The notes: generated by a model from the letters alone, not told the origin. 64,000 nucleotides of DNA from Maniola hyperantus (GCF_902806685.2 NC_048546.1:9504534-9568533); one strand, 5' to 3'. Counted from the first letter of the stretch, positions 30,503-42,267 are shown. Made by a program: numbers and translations.

Positions 30503-31445
30503 TATGTTATGTAGAGATTTATTGCGTAATGTGCATGTTGAATGCATGCCTGTAATGTATGTAATATACAAATAATTAATACTATGTACGGCCTACTTTG
30601 GTAAAATTCCTTGCAAAATAAAATAAAGCTAAAACGAAACTGTTCAATTTTCGTAATTTTAATTAAGCAAATACCTCATGTTTATTGGCTCTTCGTGTTG
30701 AAATAATATTAATCAAATTAACAAAGACTTCGGACGCAAATAAAATTCACGGGTAGTAAAATACGGGGATTATAAATCAATTGAAAAAATATTGCTTGTA
30801 GCACCTCACTAGACGAAAAGTTTGAAGGTCAGTATATATGTCTAGTATGAGTTCTTATATCTCACCAACATTAATAGATTTCGAGAATCGAATCATATTA
30901 TAACGTCATTGCAAAATGGACCCAAAAAATCATTTTTAGGGTCTCGTAACTGAAGGGTGCCAACAACGGGGCCCTATTACTAAGCCTCCGCTGTGCATCC
31001 GCCTGAGTCTGTAAGTAGAGTTGCAAAATATTATATGTACTTCTATTACCGCTGTAACAACAAAATATAATCAGAATGGCCGCGGTAAAAATTTAAATCA
31101 ATTAAACAATTAGAAAGTGTTACCTACTTCTTGTACGATGGAACGGAACCTTACGTGTGCGATTTCGACTCGGACTTGACTGATTTTTTCAATCCCTTGC
31201 AAAGATTTCCACTCGGATCGCTAACTGGAAAATATTTATGGACGGACTTCAGCTTTAAAATAAGGGTCCTAAGATCCATTTAGTTGAACGCTAAAATGTT
31301 TCGTTGCTCAATTACCATCAACGTTGATGAGATGTGAAGTCTTACCAATACTAAGGGTACCTACTGAATATAATAATAGACTTTATTTATATTTTTTCCA
31401 GGAGAAAATCCTTGCAAAACAACATTCATGAATTGTTTCGGTAAC

Positions 31446-31446
<1 letters not shown>
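30503..31446. other. Unassigned AT-rich stretch
   Basis: TTAGGGTCTCGTAACTGAAG near 30940 may be a decayed trace of repeat family F. Nothing else recognised. Confidence 0.35.
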
Positions 31447-31493
<47 letters not shown>

Positions 31494-31781
31494 AAACAAC
31501 ACAATATTATCAGCCCACTACTGCGTACGCCGTACGCGTCTCCTCTCAGAATGAGAAGAGTTGAAGACCACAGTCTGTCATGCTGGCTCAGTGCGGATTG
31601 GCAGACTTCAGACACCTTTGATAATATTATGGAGAACTCTGAGGCATGCAGGTTTTCTCACGATTTTTTCCTTCACCGTATTTATCTAAACACACATAAC
31701 TCCGAAAAGTAAAAGGCCCAGGATCGAACTCCCGACCTTCCAAAAAGAAGGCGGACGTCTTAACCACTAGGCTATCGCCTC
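31447..31781 (-). mobile_element. Near full-length tRNA-type SINE (family C)
   Basis: Read on the minus strand, GAGGCGATAGCCTAGTGGTT (A box), AAGACGTCCGCC and GGGAGTTCGATCCTGGGCC (B box) head the element. The body follows with TTACGGTGAAGGAAAAAATCG, GCATGCCTCAGAGTTCTCCA, CTGAAGTCTGCCAATCCGCA and CTCATTCTGAGAGGAGACGC. A pure (ATG)n tail of about 15 units (31448-31493) ends it. The long tail suggests a relatively recent insertion or later microsatellite growth. Confidence 0.92.
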
Positions 31782-32018
31782 TTATTTTTAACAATAGTCC
31801 GAACTAATAAATTAATGTAGCACAAAGGTGAGTGTTAAGGACTATAAATATCAATGAATTTTGATGAATGGGTTCACTTGTGATTTATTTCCCGCCTCCG
31901 ATGCTCCCGAAAGAGGATTGATTTAGATGGTGTCGCGGCCGCGACATCCCGTAATTTGATAGATGCTGGGGGCTGTAATCGCTAGTGCATTACTGTGCAT
32001 GTAGGCAAGTCTAGACTA

Positions 32019-32179
32019 TAGTACGCGACAGGTCGAGATGGCAATCGGGGTGGGGACGCCCGGCACACCCTCACAGCCACCGCGTTAACCCGGTGCGGTG
32101 GAGCGCGGGTGACGTGCGAGTATGCGCGGCGTCCCCTCGCCTCATACCCCGATTGTCATCTCGAACTGTCGCCAACTAT
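32019..32179. mobile_element. GC-rich palindromic MITE, family A, full copy
   Basis: Left end ATAGTACGCGACAGGTCGAG then ATGGCAATCGGGG; right end CCCCGATTGTCATCTCGAAC then TGTCGCCAACTAT. This is the best-preserved pair of arms in the window. It directly abuts a (TA)12 microsatellite (32180-32203), consistent with preference for TA-rich targets. Confidence 0.92.
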
Positions 32180-32346
32180 GTATATATATATATATATATA
32201 TACGGTTTACAATTATTTATATAGAAAAAAAAGGTCAGTGACTTCTGACACAGTCATCAACGCCCAGCCCAAAACCTTGGACCTAGAAAGCTGAAGGTTT
32301 CCTTTATAATGTGCTCAAGGCTAGATATTTTGAAGTAATATTATTA

Positions 32347-32468
32347 TGTCTGCCAGTCCACACTTGGTCAGGTAGGCTATGTCAAACCCTTCTGATCCTG
32401 AAAACAGATTGGTGCTCAGTAGTACCTAAGCACCAATGATGATTATTATGCATGTATGTATGTATGCA
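32347..32468 (+). mobile_element. tRNA-type SINE (family C), diverged 3' fragment
   Basis: GTCTGCCAGTCCACACTTGG, TAGGCTATG, CCCTTCTGATCCTG and GTGCTCAGTAG recall the family's 3' body. It ends in a GATGATTATTATG tail and (TGTA)n. Confidence 0.55.
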
Positions 32469-33149
32469 ATTTGTTTCAAGTAGGTTATTCTCTACATTAT
32501 TTTATAAATCCTACTTACTGCTTTGACATCGTTTGAATTTCAAATAATAGCGTCAATTTGTGATGATAAATGTTAACATTTTAAACAGAGTATAATTATA
32601 TATATATATATGTGCCTAATAATTAATTTAGGTTAATTAGTGTTATTGAGTCGTAAAGCTTTGATAGAGACTATGTAGGTACCTAATTAGCCACGACGAC
32701 GCGACGCGGTCTAAGCCTCCTTACTGTAAAGAGACGTGGCCAGCTGTGGGTGCCGACTGCCGGATTATTTTGCTCACTAGTGGCTAGTATGCAAATATAA
32801 GGGCGCGTACACACGAGCATCCTTCCATCCGCAAAAAAAATATCTCTACTCGTCAGTTCTAAAAGCAGAAACGTCAAGAATAAAATATTCCATCAAGAAT
32901 AATCGAAAATTAAACTTTAAGAAAACCATTTTTGCAATCAAAACATGGTACCTACGGTCATTGATGTTCTCATTCGTATAGACAAAATGCGCTATCATAG
33001 TGGGATAGTCGTTTGGGGCGTTATTTTTTCAAGTCATCGGATCAATCGTTTATCAAACTGTTGTGTTAATTCTAACGGCCCCTCAGGGAGAGAGGTATGG
33101 AGTCGTTGGATTCTGTCGGATATTTTATTTCAACTCTAGAGTAAAATCT
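32469..33149. other. Unassigned stretch with GC-richer patch
   Basis: Short (TA)n near 32597-32611 and a GC-richer patch at 32685-32820 without a recognisable domain. Confidence 0.3.
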
Positions 33150-33385
33150 TCTAAATATATAAAAGGAAAAGGTGACTGACTGACTGACTGACTGACTGAC
33201 TGACTGATCTATCAACGCACAGCTCAAACTACTGGATGGATCGGGCTGAAATTTGGTATGCAGATAGCTATTATGACGTAGGCATCCGCTAAGAAAGGAT
33301 TTTTGAAAATTCAACCCCTAAGGGGTCGAAATAGAGGTTTGAAATTTGTGTAGTCCACGCGGACGAAGTCGCGGGCATAAGCTAG
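33150..33385 (+). mobile_element. Intact Helitron-like element (GGTGACTGA subfamily)
   Basis: TC start (TCTAAATATATAAAAGGAAA), GGTGACTGACTGAC microsatellite of about eight units, CAACGCACAGCTCAAACTAC, GAAATTTGG, GACGTAGGCATCCGCTAAGA, CAACCCCTAAGGGG, GTGTAGTCCACGCGGACGAA and a CTAG end before T/G. A reference copy for this subfamily. Non-autonomous. Confidence 0.9.
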
Positions 33386-34445
33386 TGTTATCTAAAACTA
33401 AAACTTACTTTGACTTGAGAACAATTGCGTCACTGATTGACTGACTAGTCACATCACAATTGCGTAGAAGAGTAAAGTTTTTTTTACATAAGCTAAATCG
33501 AAATAATACAGGGTTTGGGACGTAGAGCCTATAGCTATTAGTAAGTAAAACCTGGAACTGGTATAACGTAGAAATATAATAAAATAACTATAACGACTCC
33601 ATACATTTTTATGTCCTTACTTCAAAGAGTGATTTCGGATGTCAGGCTCATTAGCTACAGTAACTGATGCAAAATCTTCCAGTCATTTCCCCATTTCAAT
33701 GCACTATTTTCCTTAAAAAATCCGTAACAATAGCAAGAAGCGCAAGATGATACAAAAAACCATCAGCAGAGCTATTAGAACTTAAAATAGAAACTTTGAA
33801 GAACTATAGAAACCCGTTTGTTACCTATATACAGACATAGTACCACCTATTTAAGTTTAAAAAAAAAACATGGTCTGAACATGAAAAGCCGAAAAAAAAT
33901 TGTTTACCCCCTCGACTTATGATATTTTGTTGAATACGTAGTTCAAAAACATTATGAGGATAGAAAAGTTACCGTTTACGAAATTTTTGAGCTTTAGCTT
34001 TAATTTAGCTGCAGAATCCTGCTTTAGGTATACAATATACATGTTCTGACTGACACACGTTTGACCAATTATTTTTATTTCTATTAAAAAAGTCTCAACG
34101 GTGATCAAAAAGCTTCTCAAAGTCTGTAAATAAAATGGCATGCCCAATAATAGCTCGCAAATCATGATCGAAAGAAGTTCTCGCATTAATCACTAAATTA
34201 ACTGTTCTCTTCGTTCAGTTACAAAAAAGTCCCGTCAGCGTCTGCAAATCAATTATCCCCCAATGCCAAGGGATAGACATCACGTGTAATTGACTTGTTC
34301 ATCATTTTTCCACCGGTATAAATGTCTCACTAGATGGGGCAGTTCATAGTATCAATATGCTCGAGTCGAGCTCTAACGAACTACAGTATCTGCAGTCCGC
34401 ACTCCTGTCAATCGTAATTCGCTTTAGACACAGTTCGATTATAAC
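33386..34445. other. Unassigned AT-rich stretch
   Basis: Nothing recognisable. The minus-strand ORF near 33917-34186 appears to be chance. Confidence 0.35.
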
Positions 34446-35069
34446 AACCGGTCAAGTGCGAGTCGGTCTAGCACTCGAAGGGTTCTGTAAAAAATAACAC
34501 TTGCTTATTTTTTTTGGTGATATTACCACAAATCACGGTTTTAGGTCAACGGGAAGTAACCTATAGGCTTTCATTTCCTTGACGGGTCTTGACAGATAGA
34601 CACCCAAGTGATCCTATAAGGGTTCGTTTTTCTCTGGATATACCATCCATCCATCCATCAGCCTGTTTGAGTCCACTGCTGGACATAGGCCTTTCCAAGA
34701 GCGCGCCACCAAACACGGTCCTCCGCCTTCCTCATCCAACCGCTCCCCACCACCTTCTTCAGGTCATCGGTCCAGCGGGCGGGGGGTCGTCCTACACTGC
34801 GCTTACCGGTACGCGGTCTCCACTCCAGAACACGTCTGCCCCATCGGCCATCGGTTCTGCGACAGACATGGCCTGCCCATTGCCACTTCAGCGCGCTAAT
34901 CCTTTGAGCTATGTCGGTCGCTTTTGTTCTTCTGCGAATTTCCTCGTTCCGGATTTTATCCCTGAGAGTGATACCCAACATAGCTCGCTCCATAGCACGC
35001 TGAGCGACTTTTAGTTTGTGGACGAGGCCAACTGTCAGTGTCCACGTCTGGATATACGGAACCCTAAAA
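34446..35069 (+). mobile_element. Repeat family F, interrupted by an RTE
   Basis: Left end ACCGGTCAAGTGCGAGTCGG, then GGGTTCTGTA, TAGGTCAACGGGAAGTAACC and GATCCTATAAGGGTTCG; right end CGGAACCCTAAAA. The family is unclassified here. The copy is split near its 3' end by a truncated RTE (34644-35046). Confidence 0.8.
34644..35046 (-). mobile_element. 5'-truncated RTE retrotransposon with 11-bp TSD
   Basis: The minus strand encodes TWTLTVGLVHKLKVAQRAM, a RNEEIRRRTKATDIAQRI helix-like region, LKWQWAGHV, SVGRPPARWTDDLKKVVG and the terminal AYVQQWTQTG with stop, followed by a (GATG)n tail. Identical 11-bp flanks TCTGGATATAC (34633-34643 and 35047-35057) prove target-primed insertion. The reading frame within the fragment is open, so it is younger than the 7824 copy, but it lacks the catalytic reverse-transcriptase and endonuclease domains. 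Confidence 0.95.
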
Positions 35070-35484
35070 TTAGACTTGCGCTATAACTCGAAATTATTAT
35101 CACATAGTACATTTACATTACAGTAGCTGTAATACCTATAGACTGTTCTATCTGCATAATATCTATGTTCGTAGAAACGGACTAAAGCGGATTACGATAC
35201 AGAGGAGTGCCAACACCGATGTTCGTTGGAACATAAATTGTTACAAGAAAGCGCCCCATCTAGTTAAACATTTGTATCGCATCAATTTTCCCTTGCTTTC
35301 TTCATTTTTGCGATTCGTTCGTACTTTAATTGGAATTATATTAATGGTTATTGTTATTGTTTCGAACTTTTATCCGATATCAGCTACTCAGCTTTGTCCT
35401 TTTTATACTTTCTTGTACTGTACACGTGTTTTGACATCGACTCCATATTTTATTTAATGTACTATGATGATTATAATTATTCAA
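35070..35484. other. Unassigned stretch
   Basis: Nothing recognisable. Confidence 0.35.
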
Positions 35485-35605
35485 TCCATACTTATATTAC
35501 AAATGCAAAAGTCTGTCTGTCTTTTATCTTTTCACAGCCCTTCCGCTTAACCAATTCAGATGAAATTTTGCAGTTTCTTAAAAGCTTTAAATCCAGATCA
35601 AAATA
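35485..35605 (+). mobile_element. Helitron-like 5' fragment
   Basis: TCCATACTTATATTACAAAT, GTCTGTCTGTCTTTTATC, TTTTCACAGCCCTTCCGC and GATGAAATTTTGCAG. The 3' half is missing. Confidence 0.65.
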
Positions 35606-36260
35606 TTAACAAATAGAGTTCAGAATATTAGTTTTTAGTTTCTTCACACCTTAAGTACTAGAATAACAAGTAAGTAACATACTAAAATAAGTCTCATAAT
35701 CAAAAACATTTCGCATGACTAGGTAGGATATAGGTAATATTTTCCATAAAGAAATAAAATTATTAAATGAATATTTATGTTCTGATAAATGGCATCACTA
35801 AATAACATTAAACATTGACTTATTGCACGCTTTCGTGACTTGCTTCAATCCTAAATTAATTTGTTCGTTCGGCTGTTTTAATACGATTTTAGTATTCGTA
35901 TATACTTATTTAACCTTTAACTTTGAGCGTTCGTTCAGTGAACCCTTTCATGATTCAAAGATCATCTTTAAGGAAGACATCATAGTATAATCTCATTAAA
36001 TGTTAATCTGGTTGCACATCAATTCGTAGCTTTAGTTTTAAGTTTGCGTTATAATTATCACCACTATATTATCTTACAAATCTAACACTATACCAGACAA
36101 TCAATAAGAGTAATTTATTACCTATTTTGAATAAATCATTTGACTTGACTTGACTAGACTCAATGACAGACAGGTTATAGAAGCCAACATGCCTTTTTTA
36201 AAATTTATAAACTAGCGCTTGTCCGCAATGAGACCCTTTCTTTATTTTATTCAAATATAA
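35606..36260. other. Unassigned stretch
   Basis: AATAAATCATTTGACTTGAC near 36129 resembles the terminal simple repeat of a retroposon. Otherwise nothing. Confidence 0.3.
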
Positions 36261-36382
36261 GTTAGCCCTTGACTGCAATCTCACCTGGTGGTAAGTGATG
36301 ACGCAGTCTAAGAAGGAAGCGGGCTAACCTGGAAGGGGTATAGCAGTATCGTACCGGAACGCCTACTACTGCGCGAAATGAC
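36261..36382 (-). mobile_element. tRNA-type SINE (family H), tail fragment
   Basis: TTAGCCCTTGACTGCAATCT, CACCTGGTGGTAAGTGATGA, GCGGGCTAACCTGGAAGGGG and ATCGTACCGGAACGC match 54674-54986 closely. The tRNA-like head and part of the body are missing. Confidence 0.8.
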
Positions 36383-38247
36383 TTTTTTAAATATGATTAT
36401 CACCTTCGGTTCTTTTTAACACCGTGTTTGCCCCGCCCCGTGCCAAAAAGCATTTATAACGATCATAACAAGAAAGCCGATACACAGCTACTGTTACTTA
36501 GGGTTACAGCATCCGGCTAATAATGATGTGTTCTCAAAATATGTAACGCTAGGGTGTAGCATAACCTTAACCTGATAATTTATCCTTCTGGAGAATGTAT
36601 TCTATTTCATCCACGAAGAAGAAAACTGGCTTATAGCTGAACTGCATGAATTGAAAATAGGTGTAACCTGTGACTGCTACACAGCTGTGATACTGTTGAA
36701 AAAAAACGGATTGGTGCAGATCAAACAACTTCGTCGCTTTTTCTACAGTAACTTTATTTTTATAGGTATAACCTGGACTTTTAAATATCGAAGGACATTC
36801 CTTTAAAATAAACTTGAGTCAGAATTTTCCGTTGGCGATTGCGAGTATTCATTCGGAAAATATTGGTCATAGATTTCCTTTTACAGTGGAATCGGTCAGG
36901 TCATTTTGTGGGTCAAACGGATGTCATGTTCCTTTAGTTGGAAAATTCATGCAACCATTGAAAATCCCTAAGCTATTATGTTTTCAGGTAACTTTCAAGT
37001 TAAATTGTCTGCCTAAGATTTTAACCCTACGTACACACGAGCACACTTTATATAACAGTTTTTGGGTCGATACTAGGTCACTAGGTCTAAAAACGAGTTT
37101 AATTTGCTTTATGCAACGAAATTTGATTTCAAGTCTCTACTATCAACAACTAAAAATTCGTCTTCATGAAATAACAATCGGTAGTTGAGAATATACCTAC
37201 TTAACCTTTGTACTATTAAAATGAAAAACCACTTTGATATACTTTAGAAGGCTTTTATTCACTGTTCACATAGTAATTATTATTTACATCCACACAAGAG
37301 CAAACACCTCATTTACGCGCCATTTTAGAGTGACGTTTTCCATAGATTCGCTACTTCGCAGAGCACGCCATAGATAATACAATCAACTAGTTTTTATCCG
37401 TCTAACAGTACTTAACGTACGAAGCCTGATGCCCATTTTATATGTGCTGGACCTTGCCGTAACTAGGTCACATCCACAATATGGAGACAAGAATACGTAG
37501 CGAAAAAGTAAAGTCACCTCTCCCGACAATGACCCTTTACATTGAGCTATAAATCGTAGAGATGCAGATCTTATTCATCAAGCGCAGAATAATCGCCCCC
37601 ACATACAAATATTTTAAATTAGGTACGTATATTATTTTTTACTCTTGTAGTCCGGTATTGTAATCGACATGTCACTCTTGCCCTTGCGCAATTGCAAGTC
37701 AAAAACGGAGAGGAATGAGTCAACAGGTAGCTCACATCACGGCTTGCCACTCAATGCGCTCTCTTTTGCAAATGTGTGATTTGCGAATGCACCTTAGCAA
37801 TACTACAAGAACTGCGCCATAATTAATGGTAAAGATAGTGACATTATTGACAATACACTGCATGAATAAAAAAAAAGGATGACTGGTCGTCTTGTTCAAT
37901 CAGATTGAGGCTGTTTTGTGGAACATTAACCACCTCTAGTAAGTTTATACCGGTACCTCTATGACCCTTTACATTGTAATTCCTTACGTTACTAATAGTA
38001 TCCAGGGGCAGGGGCTGACAGGTTGACACGTCTGTCCCCATGATTAATGGCGCCCCAATCAGATGCACGTGACGTCACGCCGGCCGACACTTTGTAATTC
38101 AAAGGGTGAATTGGAAAATGAGATAATTGTTTACACTTTACAATGTAATAAGAAAATTTTGGTCATCAAATTTAAAATGGAACGTTATTTTCTTAGTTTT
38201 TCCCATTTAAGGCTTTTGAAGGATAAATACCTACCTACCTACCTAAT
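36383..38247. other. Long unassigned stretch
   Basis: A 124-codon plus ORF at 36814-37188 has no recognisable domain. No repeat boundary was identified. Confidence 0.35.
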
Positions 38248-38390
38248 CGATACTAATGTTACGAATGCGAAAATATCTATATGTCTGTCTGTTACTTTTT
38301 CACGTAGACTGATAGCTTGCACCCCAAGAAATGGACATAGGTAAAAACTAAAATACATAGTTCCCACGGGACTTTTAGGCCCGGGCTCAT
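38248..38390 (+). mobile_element. Diverged Helitron-like fragment
   Basis: CGATACTAATGTTACGAATG, GTCTGTCTGTTACTTTTTCA and TTCCCACGGGACTTTTAGGC are decayed blocks of the GCGAAAGTGTG subfamily. Confidence 0.55.
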
Positions 38391-38813
38391 CCAATGTATC
38401 TATACAAAAATATTGATTTTTTATAAAACTCCCATTTTCCAGGTTAACTTTTTCTATGTATATTAGTTTTGTTACTTACAGGCTGTCATATAATTTTGCT
38501 TTGTAACATTAACATTAAATATTATGAATACCTACTTACTGGAATAAAAGTTAGGTGATAGCCAACGCTTTACAAAAGAACAGTAAAATATAGTTCGAGG
38601 TATGGTAAAAAGTTAAACAAGGCATTATTATCCGACCTCCTCGTAAATATGTTGGTCAGAGCAGTACTGCAGTCCGCACATAGGTAGTTATATAGTAACC
38701 ACGCATCACTGATAAAGATGGTTGTCGACAGCACGTTGTGATGCTAGTGGTTGCTATAATTTCTGTGCATGATAATGGTACAATGAAGATAGAACTAAAA
38801 AATCTATATATTA

Positions 38814-39030
38814 CTAGCTGATGCCCGGATTTAGATTTTCAAAAATCCCATGGGAACTCTTCAATTTTCCGCGATAAAAAGTAACCTATGTCACTCTCCA
38901 TGTCCTGGGCTATATTCATGCAAAAAATCAAGTCAATCTGTTGCTCAGTTGCGGCGTGATTGAACGACAAACCAACAAACCAATAAACGAACAAACGAAC
39001 ACACTTTCGCATTTATAATATGGGTAGTGA
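38814..39030 (-). mobile_element. Helitron-like element (GCGAAAGTGTG subfamily)
   Basis: Minus-strand CTAGCTGATGCCCGGATTTA (with a deletion in the GACTTCGT block), TCCCATGGGAACTCTTCAAT, GGGCGTGATTGAACGACAAA-like block and CACACTTTCGCATTTATAAT, ending ATGGGTAGTGA. Confidence 0.8.
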
Positions 39031-39195
39031 TATAAAAAAGCTGACTGACTGATCGATCTACGAGTATCAACGTATAGCTCAAACTACTGGACGGATCAGG
39101 CTGTTTGGCATGCAGATATAACGTAGACATCCGCTAAGAAAAGATTCTTGAAAATACAACCCCTGAAGTGGTAAAAAAGGGGTTTTAAATATAAT
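39031..39195 (+). mobile_element. Decayed Helitron-like element (GGTGACTGA subfamily)
   Basis: Starts immediately after the preceding minus copy: GCTGACTGACTGATCGATCT, CAAACTACTGGACGGATCAG, ACGTAGACATCCGCTAAGAA and CAACCCCTGAAG. The 3' end is lost. Together they form a head-to-head pair. Confidence 0.65.
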
Positions 39196-39557
39196 TTCAG
39201 ATGACTAGTTTGACAAAGTCTGTATTTTTTGAGTACGAATAATACTTTACTATTATCGCTTACTGTCAGACTGCGGCAGTGGAAAGTTGTTGGTTCAAAG
39301 CGACGAACGCAACATCCGTAACCGGCGACTGCACAGGATATTGCACAGTAAACTGCATCGTGTAACGGAATGTTTACCGGACCATATTGCCTGCTTTTGA
39401 AAATGTATGTGGAAAATTCAAAGTAAGCACTGCAAGCACTTTCATCTAAGTACAAGACGTTTTGTTGTCTCCTCTTAAGAGGATTGAAAAAACTCTTTAT
39501 TAATTTAGAATTTTAGTTGTGTAAGTTGTGCATCTATGTAAATTCCATAAGTTACAG

Positions 39558-39910
39558 TAGCCGGCAAGAAATATTGTACATCGACCTTTTTTTTTTTTAA
39601 AAGAATATTAGCCATATTAAATGACTAATATTCTCCTTTCCTCTCCAATTAAGCGTCAGGCTTGTGCTAGGAGTAGGTACGACAATAGTGCAACGGGCGG
39701 GATTTGAACCGTCGACCTTTCGGTTTTCAGTCAACTCCTATACCGGTTGAGCTATTGAGGCTCGAATTAGAATGAGATTTGGGCTTTGTAAAGCGTTGTC
39801 TCTGTCACTCATACCTATGTGACGTTTTGTCGGTGTCAACGACAGAGACAACGCCCTACAAAACCGCTATCTCGTTCTAAAGGTCGATATACAATATTTC
39901 CTGTCGGGTC
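39558..39910. mobile_element. MITE family B split by a SINE
   Basis: Left arm TAGCCGGCAAGAAATATTGT and ACATCGACC (39558-39586). After the SINE it resumes as AGAATGAGATTTGGGCTTTG, TAAAGCGTTGTCTCTGTCAC and TACCTATGTGACGTTTTGTC, then the right arm AAAGGTCGATATACAATATT and CCTGTCGGG. The MITE predates the SINE. Confidence 0.85.
39587..39761 (-). mobile_element. tRNA-type SINE (family D), nested
   Basis: On the minus strand, GCCTCAATAGCTCAACCGGT (A-box-like) is followed by GAAAACCGAAAGGTCGACGG and GGTTCAAATCCCGCCCG (B box). The body is TTGCACTATTGTCGTACC, TAGCACAAGCCTGACGCTTA and an AATATTAGTCATTTAATATG/GCTAATATT hairpin, and it ends in a T-run here (poly(A) on the element's strand). About 175 bp. 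Confidence 0.9.
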
Positions 39911-41308
39911 TGTACATATTAACTGAAAACAACCAGCTTAGGGATATACGCTGTCTCTACATGCCTCAACCTGAGAAATGCCACGTGACCTGGCCATGAC
40001 ATTTTGTGGGATTTAAGCAGTCTTAACCCAGTGGTTAAGCAGACTGATCCATTTGAGCAGCCTGTTTTCCTCAAGTTAATGTTGCTTTACATGAGGCTAC
40101 TCCATTTGAGCAGCCTCGAGTTACGAAACGAATGGCAAACGAAAATTCAACCCGGGACCATTATAAAACCACAGCGGTCATTACTACGTTTTTGACCAGA
40201 TAGGTCGATAAATTAATACAAATTTAAAATGAATAGGCTGATTTTATGTGAAATATACGAAGCCCCGAAAATACAACTCAACAACGTGAAATAATTTAAA
40301 GGCTCTTTCCGAAATAAACACGAAATCGCATCTATTCTCGTTCGCAACTGAATCGTGGACAGCGGATGTCCACTTTGTGACACCTCCGGGATCCAAAATA
40401 CGGTAGTAGTACAGTTTGGTCACAGTATTTGCTATTTCGAAATGATTCTCTGTTAATATTAAATTGATTCCTGATAATATTTTGAGCATAGCATTATTCA
40501 ATCGAAACAAATTAATTATTTACTAACTCAGATTCGAGTTTATAAAGATGTTAATATTTAACTGATTCGTGACAGTATTTTGAGCAAATAAATTATTTAC
40601 TAACTAAGACTCTCGTTTATGAAATGTTATCTTCTATATTAATATTATGAAGAGGTAAAGTTTGTAAAATTGTTGGTACGAAGTAATCTCTGGAAATACT
40701 GAATCAATTTTTAAAATTCTTTCACCAGTTTAGAAACAGCTTTCTACTGGTGAAAGAATTATTAATCATTTTTGATTTCCATACTAATCTTTCAGAGTTT
40801 CACTAATAAATATTTTTTGATTCCTGTTCGCCTAACTTTTAATTCAAAATGATTTATACGCATAAGTTAAAACATGAAAACTTATACCTATAGACTATAA
40901 ATTAGATAACTACAAATCTCAGTTTAATATTCTGTTCTATTCTGGATTTATGCACTAATTTCACAGTTTAACTGCAAGCGGGAGATGGTTTTGTCAGCGC
41001 TAGTATTGAACTCAGCGACAGATGTTCCAAATGTGGTTATTACCTACATGGCTATATTTACTATATACGACTGGGCACATACTGGCTTCTATCGCCTAAG
41101 CGATAGTTACTTTTCAACAGCTTTTAGCTCAGGCTTCCATCTATATCCACTCATTCCTGAGGGTTATTGGGACCGATGGGTCCCGGTTATTAATATCTCT
41201 AAAATATTTAATTATACTCGGCAAGGAGAAAATAAACCAGTCCATACCATCCCATAAGACAACGTTTTTTGTTAAGTATCAGTTTACACAAAACTGTCAC
41301 ACACTATG
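39911..41308. other. Unassigned stretch
   Basis: A local direct repeat of CCATTTGAGCAGCCT occurs near 40050 and 40102. The 90-codon ORF at 40985 and minus ORF near 40244 have no recognisable domains. Confidence 0.35.
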
Positions 41309-41481
41309 ACCTCGCACCGGAAGACGCAGCGTTGGAAGACCCCTCAGTAGGTGGACGGACGACATCAGACGAGTCGCAGGGACGCGCTGGATTCAGGCAG
41401 CGCAAGACCGTGGCGTGTGGAAGTCCCCACAAGAGACCTATGTCCAGCAGTGGACGTCTATCGGTTGATGATGATGATGAC
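41309..41481 (+). mobile_element. RTE retrotransposon 3' end
   Basis: Open frame PRTGRRSVGRPLSRWTDDIR, RVAGTRWIQAAQDRGVWKS and ETYVQQWTSIG, then TGA and a (TGA)n tail. The sequence is close to the minus-strand copy at 7824-8358, so both belong to one lineage. Only the last ~53 codons remain. Confidence 0.92.
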
Positions 41482-41644
41482 TATAATCGTTTATGAAATA
41501 GTCGAAATCCATTTAACCTGTCCCATACGGAAGAATCCGTAAACTTGCTGCATCTCAAGAACATCCTTCATGATTATGATTGCGACTCTCAGCAACAATA
41601 ATTACGACGTAGAAAAGAAGCTGCTGTATTAATATATAGAATAG

Positions 41645-41816
41645 AGCTTCAATAGCTCAACCGGTAAAGGAGTGGGCTGAAAACCGAAAGGTCGACGGTT
41701 CAAACCCCGCCCGTTGCACTATTGTCGTACCTACTCCTAGCACAAGTCTGACGCTTAGTTGGAGAGGAAAGAGGAATATTAGTCATTTAATATGGCTAAT
41801 ATTCTTTAAAAAAAAT
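41645..41816 (+). mobile_element. tRNA-type SINE (family D)
   Basis: GCTTCAATAGCTCAACCGGT (A-box-like), AAAACCGAAAGGTCGACGGT, TTCAAACCCCGCCCG (B box), GTCGTACCTACTCCTAGCAC, GACGCTTAGTTGGAGAGGAA, the AATATTAGTCATTTAATATG hairpin and a final A-run. Near full length, and close to the nested copy at 39587. Confidence 0.92.
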
Positions 41817-42213
41817 ATTAACATACTACTCAAGCTCTTACCTAGTTCTAAAACTGCAATATGGTATTTTAAACTCAAACCCCAACATTAATAAAAGCTA
41901 CAAATTGACTCCAGCAACTAAACTTTCCCGTTTGAATTATGTCAAGATGAAAATAGTTCAAATGGCAAATGGCGCTCCAACTTTTAATAAGCAGCTATGA
42001 GAGTTCTACACAAGAAAGTAAATTAGAATAGCGGGAAATGTAGTTTTCAGTACTGGATATAAAATAGGCGAATATTTTAGGAACTCAGAGCCATGAGTGT
42101 ATGTTTTCAATTTTACATAACTGAAACCGAAGTAACACTTTTCTGTTAAAGTGTGGAGATGTCAGATGACAAACCACGACGTTGGTCTGTCCATACTAAA
42201 TCAGTATTTAGCA
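41817..42213. other. Unassigned stretch
   Basis: Nothing recognisable. Confidence 0.35.
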
Positions 42214-42267
42214 GGTTAGGCCGCCTGCTCGTTTGCTCGCTATATCTATTAAAAAAAAAAAAAAAAA
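42214..42267 (+). mobile_element. Jockey/CR1-like LINE, last 50 bp with poly(A)
   Basis: AGGCCGCCTGCTCGTTTGCT, CGCTATATCTATT and a run of 17 A match the 3' UTR end of 18734-18874. Everything upstream is truncated. The ORFs crossing it on both strands are artefacts. Confidence 0.85.

Noticed and set aside
31428..31712. ORF with a poly-histidine run
   Set aside because: The His run is the CAT microsatellite tail of a SINE, not a protein feature.
33175..33208. CRISPR-like short tandem repeat (GACT)n
   Set aside because: A simple microsatellite inside a Helitron-like element; no spacers and a eukaryotic context.
34589..35014. 141-codon plus-strand ORF, the second longest in the window
   Set aside because: Lies antisense to the RTE fragment and crosses its boundary into repeat F, so it is not a gene.
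36814..37188. 124-codon plus-strand ORF
   Set aside because: No recognisable domain, background base composition and no splice or start context; probably chance.
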